Positions 57,432 through 64,000 of a stretch of 64,000 nucleotides of DNA are shown piece after piece; within the stretch, counting starts at the first letter, position 1, and the number at the start of each line of letters is the position of its first letter. The stretch lies in NCBI RefSeq assembly GCF_014656545.1, contig NZ_BNDS01000004.1:33153-97152 (forward strand), written 5' to 3'. The stretch is from Neobacillus kokaensis (GTDB lineage: Bacteria; Bacillota; Bacilli; Bacillales; Cytobacillaceae). The notes beneath the pieces are model-generated. The model had not been told where the DNA came from, ran no database searches, and saw nothing but the letters and a program-made list of their open reading frames with translations. The position numbers and the translations under genes are program-made.

Positions 57432-57552
57432 TTACATAAATATTAAAATTTTGCTAATCTTTCGCTAAAATTTTTTAAATTTTTCATCTGTTTTACTAAA
57501 ATTTTCTATATAATAGGAGTAGCATATTTTTTCGGAAAGCGGGTGACTCTTT

Positions 57553-59754
57553 TTGTTCAAGATTCCATCACGATTGCAGCTAAAATACATACTCTCCTAT
57601 ATGTTAATTTTTCTCGTTCCATTTTGCACCCTGGCCTTTATTTTCTACCAAAATTCGGTTAGCAGTTTACGGGCAGAAATTGAACTTTCAAATATGAATA
57701 ACTTGAATAACATTAAAACCCTGACCGACAACCGCTTAAAAGAGTTAGAAAAAACAGCATCACTTATTTCCTATAATCCGAAGCTGACACCTTATATGGT
57801 CAGCAAAACTGAATTTCAGTCTGAGGCTATTAAACAACTATTAAAGTATAAAGAAACCAGTTCAATTATTACGGAATTATATCTTATCTATCAAAATCAA
57901 CCATTGGTTTATTCATCAAAAGGATTAGTGTCAAGGAATATTTTCCTGAAGAATCGGACTAATTTTGAAACTTCTAATATGGATTTAATAACAAAAGAGA
58001 TCATGCAAGTAGATATTCCTCAAGTATCGACGAGGCTTCATTTATTTTCTAACCAGCCCGTATATTTGTATCCGCTTTCCCCTGGATCAGGAAACGGGTA
58101 TGGTACATTAGTCTTACAATTAGATGAAGCATTTTTCCAGCAGCTAATCCACAATACGCTTGGCAGCTTTAAAGGAAACGTGTTTATTTTCAATCAAAAA
58201 AATGAAGTAATTGGGACGTATTCGAATGGAATAGACTTAAATGCAAACGATTTTAGTAACATCATTAAAGAGCAGTCTGGTATTAGTGAGATTACGATTG
58301 ACGATGTAAATTATTCGATTGCGAAGGTCTTTTCGGAGGATAGCAGCTGGTCATTCGTAACTGTGATCCCTACGAAACAGTTTTTCAACAAGGTATCTGA
58401 ATTTAAAACGTTTATTTTCTTAGTCTTTCTATTTATTGCGATTATAACTACTATTATTTCAGTCTATATTTCAGTGAAACAATATGATCCGATTAAAAAA
58501 CTAATCGAACTAGTCCAAAGAAAAGACTCAGAATATCAAGTTACAGGGAAGAATGAGCTTATTAGCTTACAAAAGTCAATTGAGAATGTTTTCACGAATC
58601 ATGAACATTTACATGAAAAATTCGCAAAACAAGAGCCGTTAATCCGTGACCAATGTTTAATTATGCTGCTGCAGGGACAGATGAAAGCTGTAGAGCACTC
58701 AAAAGAATTATTTGAGTCCTTTCAATTGAATTTTGATGAATCGTATTTCTTTGTAATGGTAGCATCCCTTCCAAAATTACAGGATGTTGAGGAACTAGAG
58801 CATCGAGCTAACCAGCTGCAGACTGGTACAAGTGCTTATGAAGTAGAATTAATTAACGATAATGTACTGGCATTCATCGTTAATAGTCAAACATATAGTC
58901 CTGCTCAAAAAAATGCGTTTTTACAAGAATTCGAACAATTACTGGTGGAATTTGAAGCTGCACCGATTATTGGGGTAGGGGAAACATATAAAGGGAAGGA
59001 GCAGATCAACCGCTCCTTTATCGAGGCCTCAGCAGCACATGAAAGCGGGAAAGTGACTGAGGAACAGAAAATGACGACCTTCTCTGAATTGAAAGCAGCC
59101 CAAGAGTCACATTGGCTGCCTAAGGAGCAGCTGCTAAAATTATCTCACAGCTATAAACAAGGAAACACCGATGTTGCCAAGGAATCGACAGCAGCTTTGT
59201 TTAACTGGCTCAAGCACAATCATTCATCGATGCTTCTTTACAAACACATGAAATACGATATTATTAACACCATCATCAAAACGGTTACAGAAGCCGATAT
59301 TCCATTTAATCTAGAAAAATTGTATTACTTAACGGAAATCGATTCATTAGACCATTTAGAGGAAGAACTGGCGCATGTAACTGACGATATATGTGTTGAA
59401 ATTAATAAAAATAAAGAAACGCAAAAAAATGAACTTCAATCAAATATTTTCAAATATATTACTGAACATTTTAATGAATATGATTTAAGCTTGGAGAATG
59501 TAGCCAATGAATTTAATTTATCTACTTCTTATCTAAGCCGGTTTATTAAAGAAGAAACAAATATCACCTTTTCCCAATATGTATGGGAATTGAGGTTAAA
59601 TGAAGTGAAAAAACAATTAGTGCAAACCAATCTCCCTGTAAAAGAGATTGTTTCAGAAGTAGGTTATATCGATGTCCCGAATTTCACAAGAAAGTTTAAA
59701 AGTACAGTTGGGATTACACCAGGCGAATACAGGAAACTAAATTCGCAAAGCTAA
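57553..59754 (+). CDS. Membrane-bound AraC-type one-component regulator (YesN/YtdP-like)
   Basis: 733 residues: first membrane helix (~11-32), extracellular Cache-like sensor (~35-280), second helix (~286-307), a short HAMP-like linker, a cytoplasmic middle region (~340-610) and a C-terminal AraC helix-turn-helix (~634-728, with SLENVANEFNLSTSYLSRFIKEE and VPNFTRKFKSTVGITPGEYR). Such proteins are common beside LplA-type binding proteins in Bacillaceae and Paenibacillaceae and sense extracellular ligand, perhaps through the binding protein. It starts at TTG 57553. It is divergent from the binding-protein gene at 55757-57328 and convergent with the YesL-like gene. Confidence 0.87.
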   Translation: MFKIPSRLQLKYILSYMLIFLVPFCTLAFIFYQNSVSSLRAEIELSNMNNLNNIKTLTDNRLKELEKTASLISYNPKLTPYMVSKTEFQSEAIKQLLKYKETSSIITELYLIYQNQPLVYSSKGLVSRNIFLKNRTNFETSNMDLITKEIMQVDIPQVSTRLHLFSNQPVYLYPLSPGSGNGYGTLVLQLDEAFFQQLIHNTLGSFKGNVFIFNQKNEVIGTYSNGIDLNANDFSNIIKEQSGISEITIDDVNYSIAKVFSEDSSWSFVTVIPTKQFFNKVSEFKTFIFLVFLFIAIITTIISVYISVKQYDPIKKLIELVQRKDSEYQVTGKNELISLQKSIENVFTNHEHLHEKFAKQEPLIRDQCLIMLLQGQMKAVEHSKELFESFQLNFDESYFFVMVASLPKLQDVEELEHRANQLQTGTSAYEVELINDNVLAFIVNSQTYSPAQKNAFLQEFEQLLVEFEAAPIIGVGETYKGKEQINRSFIEASAAHESGKVTEEQKMTTFSELKAAQESHWLPKEQLLKLSHSYKQGNTDVAKESTAALFNWLKHNHSSMLLYKHMKYDIINTIIKTVTEADIPFNLEKLYYLTEIDSLDHLEEELAHVTDDICVEINKNKETQKNELQSNIFKYITEHFNEYDLSLENVANEFNLSTSYLSRFIKEETNITFSQYVWELRLNEVKKQLVQTNLPVKEIVSEVGYIDVPNFTRKFKSTVGITPGEYRKLNSQS

Positions 59755-59781
59755 GAGGGCTGTCCATCTCCGGAACAGTAC

Positions 59782-59814
59782 AAAAAGCGTAAAGACTACG
59801 TCTTTACGCTTTTT
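59782..59814. terminator. Bidirectional terminator after the membrane AraC-type regulator
   Basis: Perfect stem AAAAAGCGTAAAGAC, loop TAC, GTCTTTACGCTTTTT, between convergent genes. The inner CGTAAAGAC/GTCTTTACG arms are identical to the terminator at 55721-55753. Confidence 0.93.
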
Positions 59815-59837
59815 CATTAGAATATTGTATTCCGGAT

Positions 59838-60530
59838 TTATACTGACGTTACTTTATTCGTAGAATCCTCTCGAACCAATAGCCAAGCGAATTTAAGATC
59901 AGCAATCCAGTAAATGATATAAGCAGAAACACTAAAAAAGAAAAAGACCATCAAGAATGGAAAGTACAAGGAAAGAAAGGTCCATGCGCCAAGAACAATG
60001 ATACAAAATATCGATAAATGAATTTTATATAAACCTAGTTTAAGACTATTCATACACAATTGTTTAAACGTAACTGTCATATTTACCATAATAGGAAAAA
60101 TGCTTAAAAACGATATTAAATATAAAAAGCTTACAACAAGGACACCAGAAAAAATAAACAGTTTTAGAGATGACTGGATTTGATTCAAAAACAGCCAATC
60201 AACGCCGATACACATTCCCATAATCGTGTAAAGAATGCCGACTAAATAACTTTGCTTCCAATTTCCCATAAACATTTGCTTATATTGTGAAAAAACAGCA
60301 ACCTCTTTATGAAGCTTCCACTCTCTAACTACTCCAAAAAGTGCTGCGACGGCTGGAAAAATGGTGATAATAGGAACGCAGCTTAAAATAAATAAGATGT
60401 TTAAATACATGAAGTTATACACCCATGTAAATACTCGATAGAAACGACCGTCTGCTCTAAAAATAAACACCATCTCCCCAAAAAAACAAAAATATATAAA
60501 ACAAGTTAGCAATATACAATACTCTGACAA
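59838..60530 (-). CDS. YesL-like DUF624 membrane protein
   Basis: Up to 230 residues with about five hydrophobic helices. The DUF624 core is seen in GRFYRVFTWVYNFMYLNILFILSCVPIITIFPAVAALFGVVREW (in pieces, ~28-72). The family is found in sugar-utilisation operons such as yes in Bacillus, often next to LplABC-type transporters; its role is unknown. The start is uncertain: TTG 60530 has no ribosome site, and an internal ATG-GTG near residue 20 sits immediately after GGGGAG. It is the last gene of the GH110-like operon, ahead of the terminator at 59782-59814. Confidence 0.75.
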   Translation of the reverse strand: MSEYCILLTCFIYFCFFGEMVFIFRADGRFYRVFTWVYNFMYLNILFILSCVPIITIFPAVAALFGVVREWKLHKEVAVFSQYKQMFMGNWKQSYLVGILYTIMGMCIGVDWLFLNQIQSSLKLFIFSGVLVVSFLYLISFLSIFPIMVNMTVTFKQLCMNSLKLGLYKIHLSIFCIIVLGAWTFLSLYFPFLMVFFFFSVSAYIIYWIADLKFAWLLVREDSTNKVTSV

Positions 60531-60578
60531 TGAAGGGGGGATCCATTTAATTAGGCTTAATTGAATAAGTAAATGAAT

Positions 60579-61757
60579 TTAGTTTTTTATCATACCTTTT
60601 TCCACAGGTTTAAGTGGTTTATGTCTGCCCTGTTCAATATGAATTACCCTTCCACCAGAGCGAATTGATTCCGTTGCAGCACATCCAACGGCAACACTCA
60701 TCCGGCCGGCAAACGGCGATGTTAAAGGCTGCTTATTATACAAAGCTAGATTAACAAAGTCCTCACAGATACGCGGGTCTGCTCCGCCATGTGTTCCAGG
60801 CATATTCTTCATTTCATAGGTTATGTTGCTCATATCTTGCCATGAACCGGATTTTCTTGTTTTTACATACACTCGATCATTGACATCATCATTTTCAATG
60901 CGTCCTTTCGTACCGATGATGGTATAATTCCGTGAATAATCAGGGGTAAAGTGACACTGCAGGTAGGATGCCTTTATACCATTTTCTAACTCCATAATTA
61001 GCATATTATTATCCTCTACATCTATTTCTTCCCTGAAAGCACATTGAGTCAGCCTTTCGAAACTAGCCTCTGGACAAGTATTCTTTAATTCACAATCTGG
61101 ACAATATAAATCATTCGGTTTGTCTCCCCCATAATAATCCAAACTGCCGAAAGCAGATACTTTAGCCGTATAGCTGCCCGTAAGCCAATGAATGACATCA
61201 ATATCATGGGAAGCCTTCTGCAGCAATAAGGATGTGGTATTAGCTCTAGTTCCATGCCAATCGTGGTAATAGAAATAGCCGCCAAGCCCAACAAAATGCC
61301 TTACCCAGACTGCTTTAATATCACCGATAACACCTGAATCAATAATCTCTTTCATTGTTTGATACATACTCATATAGCGCATATTGAACCCGACCATTAA
61401 ATGCTTACCGGATTTTTCGGCTTCGTCTAAAATCCTGTCGCAGCTTTCCGGTGTGATGGCTAAAGGCTTTTCACAATAAACGTGTTTTCCTGCTCTAAGT
61501 GCGGCTATCGCATGTTCTTCATGCAAATAATCGGGGGTTAAAATCGCAACGGCCTCGATGTCTTCTCTTGCTACCAGCTCTCGATAATCAGTTGTCACAA
61601 AAGCCTCTTCATTTACCTCCTTTTTGAACTTCTCTAATGATTCTACTGAAACATCTGCCGCACCGACCACAATGGAGTTTCCTTGCGGCTTGTGCCAATA
61701 ATCAACTATTGTACTTCTTCCACCTGTGCCAATTACTCCTAATCTTAGCTGCTTCAT
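60579..61757 (-). CDS. Gfo/Idh/MocA-family oxidoreductase with a cysteine cluster
   Basis: 392 residues: Rossmann fold RLGVIGTGGRSTIVDYW, catalytic Lys in YCEKPLAI, and a central region with a DLYCPDCELKNTCPEAS segment. Four Cys within ~25 residues (~228-253) suggest a structural metal site, as in a subset of this family. It probably oxidises a galactose- or cyclitol-type sugar. ATG 61757 is used because GGTGGTGGG is properly spaced; the ATG 13 codons upstream would overlap the GH110-like gene and lacks a ribosome site. It sits between the beta-helix glycosidase and YesL-like genes. Confidence 0.85.
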   Translation of the reverse strand: MKQLRLGVIGTGGRSTIVDYWHKPQGNSIVVGAADVSVESLEKFKKEVNEEAFVTTDYRELVAREDIEAVAILTPDYLHEEHAIAALRAGKHVYCEKPLAITPESCDRILDEAEKSGKHLMVGFNMRYMSMYQTMKEIIDSGVIGDIKAVWVRHFVGLGGYFYYHDWHGTRANTTSLLLQKASHDIDVIHWLTGSYTAKVSAFGSLDYYGGDKPNDLYCPDCELKNTCPEASFERLTQCAFREEIDVEDNNMLIMELENGIKASYLQCHFTPDYSRNYTIIGTKGRIENDDVNDRVYVKTRKSGSWQDMSNITYEMKNMPGTHGGADPRICEDFVNLALYNKQPLTSPFAGRMSVAVGCAATESIRSGGRVIHIEQGRHKPLKPVEKGMIKN

Positions 61758-61785
61758 ACTTTTCCCACCACCTAAACTTAATAAG

Positions 61786-63759
61786 TTATTCCTCATTTAG
61801 AAATTTCTCCAGCATGTCAGTTACTTTCATATTTTCCGCAGGCATATTTGTATATGATAGAGTTGGTTTATAATGCTCATCAAACTTATTTACTTCTATA
61901 ATAACGTCTTGACATCCATTGAATTCAAAGGTGTGTTTATCAGCATTTCCTTTGTTTTCGCCGCCGATTTCCGTTTTGGCAAATCGTGTATCAATCTCAG
62001 GTGTATACAAATGGATGGTATTATTTCTAAATAAAAGCTGTTTAACACTATTAACAACCAGAACAGATTCATTTTCCATATAAAATTCGTTTTGTTCAAT
62101 CCGAATATTGCGATGAATTGCTTGCTCAGAAGGCGGTATTTGGTTCCCCTTTGTAACGGGAAAAATACGAATGGCGGCATTACGCCAATCTGCATGACCG
62201 ACCTCGGCTACATAAAAGGTATTTGAGCGAATCGTAACATCGCGAACGGGCCCAGACTCATACCAATCTTGTGAATCATTAGAGATGAAAATCCCATCCA
62301 TTGTCATGTGTTTAAAGGTGTTTTGTTCAATAAGGACCTTTCTTGACGTCGTGCATAGTATGCCTCTTGTCGGAATAGCCTCAAAATGGTTGTTCTTTAT
62401 ATGAACCGTCGGTGTATATGTTACATTTTCTGCAACCACTAAGGATTCTCCATCTTCTTTTTCGATTATGTTATTAGGAATCTCTTGATCAAACGAAACA
62501 ATCATAGATTGAAGGTCATTGTCGTCTTCACCCGGGTGCTTGACTGCCGTGACCGTGTAGCGCTGATCTTCTCTGCAGATCGGTGTTAATGTGTCACGGC
62601 GGTAAAAGACAACTTCATTTCCCCTATAGTATTGCGGAAAGCCCCCCTGCTGGCGATGAATATAACGAAGTTTTAATGTCCGCTCATCTATCCTCTCCTC
62701 AACCCGGGTAAAGGTTCCATGAACATTGATCGGGTCATCATGTGCAAGTTTGAAGCTGCATCCTTCAATATGAACATGACCGCTGGCTCCAGAAACATGG
62801 ATGGAATCCGCAAAACTGGAAGTGAAAAGACCTCTTTCTTCTCTTGTTTTAAAAGAACAATTATAAAAAGAAACATTATGGGATAGTTGTGTTAACCATC
62901 CGAAACCATGCATATAATGAACATTTACCTTCTCAACCACCGTATCTGAACTTTCCCAAATAAAAGCACCGGCTGTATCCCTTCTCTGCGTCGAACAAAA
63001 TGTAAATACCAGATCTTTTTGATGAAGAATTGGCCGATCTTTTCCATAAAAAATTCGGATCGTTGATTCATTTAATTGGATAATCTTCGTTCTTGCTTCC
63101 GAAAAAGGTCCAGCATCCGGCGAATATCGTCGCGTAATATTTCGATCAGGGTGATAAACGACAATCACCCATGCATCTTTATGATTTCGATCCGTCCAGT
63201 AGTGCTTACCACTTTTCGGATCAATCTCGCTATACCAATTGACATTTCTGCCATCCTCATCTACCGAATAGGAAAAACAAACTGGAATAGAGAAGTCGGT
63301 GAACTGCTCCCCATTCACTTCCCCTGTAGCCATTACGGTCATTTCAATGGTAGTGGGGACGGAATAATCCCATGAAAAATTGTTTAATGTCACATTTTTT
63401 GAACGGACAACAGCCAGGGCCATACAGTCTCCATTAATCATAAAGAGTGATCCATTGCCATTTATGATGACATCTTGTTGATCCTCCAGTAATAAAGCGA
63501 TGGGTTTATGCGGAAATCGCATACTATCTGTATTAGAGGTATGATACTCCCTTACCTGTGAACTCCCTTTTTGTAGCTGATAGGTTCCATATGGAAAGTC
63601 AATTACCACTTGCCCTTCCATCGCTTTAGCCGATTCGAATGCTTGCCAAATTGCCTCCGTACTATCTAGCTGCCCTGAAGGATCCGCACCAAAATCAGTT
63701 ACATTAATTTTTTGTTTACATCCCTTTACCGCATCTTCTATAAGTATGTGTCGCAGCAT
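61786..63759 (-). CDS. Right-handed beta-helix glycosidase, GH110-like (alpha-1,3-galactosidase family)
   Basis: 657 residues. It opens with a pectate-lyase-like INVTDFGADPSGQLDSTEAI (~18-37) and continues as a parallel beta-helix with many N-x-F/N-x-S turns. The LAHDDPINVHGTF segment (~347-359), HVSGASGHVHIEGCSF and VNVHYMHGFGWLTQ match the pattern I recall for GH110 blood-group-B/alpha-1,3-galactosidases. No signal peptide is seen, unusual because most GH110 enzymes are exported. The assignment is moderate: polygalacturonase-like or other beta-helix folds are alternatives. It is first in an operon with a dehydrogenase and a YesL-like gene. GTGAGG precedes ATG 63759. Confidence 0.65.
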   Translation of the reverse strand: MLRHILIEDAVKGCKQKINVTDFGADPSGQLDSTEAIWQAFESAKAMEGQVVIDFPYGTYQLQKGSSQVREYHTSNTDSMRFPHKPIALLLEDQQDVIINGNGSLFMINGDCMALAVVRSKNVTLNNFSWDYSVPTTIEMTVMATGEVNGEQFTDFSIPVCFSYSVDEDGRNVNWYSEIDPKSGKHYWTDRNHKDAWVIVVYHPDRNITRRYSPDAGPFSEARTKIIQLNESTIRIFYGKDRPILHQKDLVFTFCSTQRRDTAGAFIWESSDTVVEKVNVHYMHGFGWLTQLSHNVSFYNCSFKTREERGLFTSSFADSIHVSGASGHVHIEGCSFKLAHDDPINVHGTFTRVEERIDERTLKLRYIHRQQGGFPQYYRGNEVVFYRRDTLTPICREDQRYTVTAVKHPGEDDNDLQSMIVSFDQEIPNNIIEKEDGESLVVAENVTYTPTVHIKNNHFEAIPTRGILCTTSRKVLIEQNTFKHMTMDGIFISNDSQDWYESGPVRDVTIRSNTFYVAEVGHADWRNAAIRIFPVTKGNQIPPSEQAIHRNIRIEQNEFYMENESVLVVNSVKQLLFRNNTIHLYTPEIDTRFAKTEIGGENKGNADKHTFEFNGCQDVIIEVNKFDEHYKPTLSYTNMPAENMKVTDMLEKFLNEE

Positions 63760-63878
63760 AATTGCCTCACATTCTATTAATTTTTGTTTTATTAATTATT
63801 TAGTTGCTTTACTTGTTAATAAAATGACATTGGAATATGTTGCAGTCTGCTAGAGGTTCTTTTATTGCCCTCCCCCTA

Positions 63879-64000
63879 AAAAACGCGCTCATTCGGGCTG
63901 TGGAATCCCTCCCCATTGACCGAAACACCAAAAAGTGCACTCATTCGGTCAATGGAACCCTCGCCCATTGACCGAAAACCTAAAAAGTGCGCTCTTTTGG
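63879..64000. repeat. 52-bp tandem repeat array, running off the window
   Basis: The GCRCTC mark recurs at 63885, 63937 and 63989, an exact 52-bp period, giving two full units and part of a third. Each unit holds a perfect inverted repeat TCGGTCAATGG / CCATTGACCGA, so it can form hairpins. No unique spacers are present. Between 63760 and 63878 I see only AT-rich upstream DNA of the GH110-like operon. Confidence 0.85.

Noticed and set aside
61758..61796. N-terminal extension of the dehydrogenase
   Set aside because: Overlaps the upstream gene and lacks a ribosome site, while the inner ATG has a well-spaced one.
63879..64000. CRISPR array
   Set aside because: The whole 52-bp unit is repeated, so there are no variable spacers.

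Overview
The window is low-GC Firmicute DNA and most probably comes from a Bacillaceae chromosome (Bacillus/Neobacillus-like; this is inference). The evidence is strong AAGGAGG-type ribosome sites, sigma-A-type promoters, a CcpA cre consensus match, a XylR-type ROK operator and Bacillaceae-style hairpin repeats. There are no RNA genes, phage genes or insertion sequences. Nearly everything is an accessory sugar-utilisation island of about 45 genes, almost all on the minus strand.

Region A (1-14403, minus) reads as one operon: a ROK sugar kinase, a PHP phosphoesterase, an LplABC-like importer without its own ATPase, a metallophosphoesterase, a GH38 alpha-mannosidase, an endonuclease/exonuclease/phosphatase-fold hydrolase, an aldo/keto reductase, a TIM-barrel isomerase, then iolB and iolC. 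A TTGACG-17-TATACT promoter with an operator just downstream precedes it, and the likely repressor (ROK, 14725-15843) is adjacent. The mix of mannosidase, three phosphoester hydrolases and inositol genes suggests uptake of a phosphorylated mannosyl-inositol compound. A small DeoR-PHP-MgtC group follows (15983-18373).

Region B (18694-31628, minus) is a glycan-trimming operon: GH2 beta-galactosidase, Gfo/Idh/MocA dehydrogenase, two isomerases, GH38 and GH125 alpha-mannosidases, a GH20-like hexosaminidase and a sulfatase. The enzyme set fits complex N-glycan-type substrates. The GH38 gene has a one-base frameshift and the GH20 gene may have a premature stop, so the operon may be decaying.

Region C (32102-47324, minus) is the most unusual part: two solute-binding proteins (one a 995-residue fusion with carbohydrate-binding-like domains), two permease pairs, one MsmX-like ATPase, a secreted DUF5696-like protein and a beta-propeller/TPR/Yip1 membrane protein. 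Both ends of its promoter region carry TTCACA-N5-TTCACA repeats, and an OmpR/PhoB-type response regulator lies just upstream (48420-49157).

Region D (49471-64000) holds a heterodimeric ABC exporter, a GH4 alpha-galactosidase divergent from an AraC activator, an orphan binding protein divergent from a membrane-bound AraC-type sensor-regulator, and an operon of a GH110-like beta-helix glycosidase, a dehydrogenase and a YesL-like protein. A 52-bp tandem repeat array runs off the right end. Overall, binding proteins and importers bring in oligosaccharides, cytoplasmic glycosidases trim them, and isomerases and dehydrogenases process the released sugars; one ATPase may energise every importer in the window.
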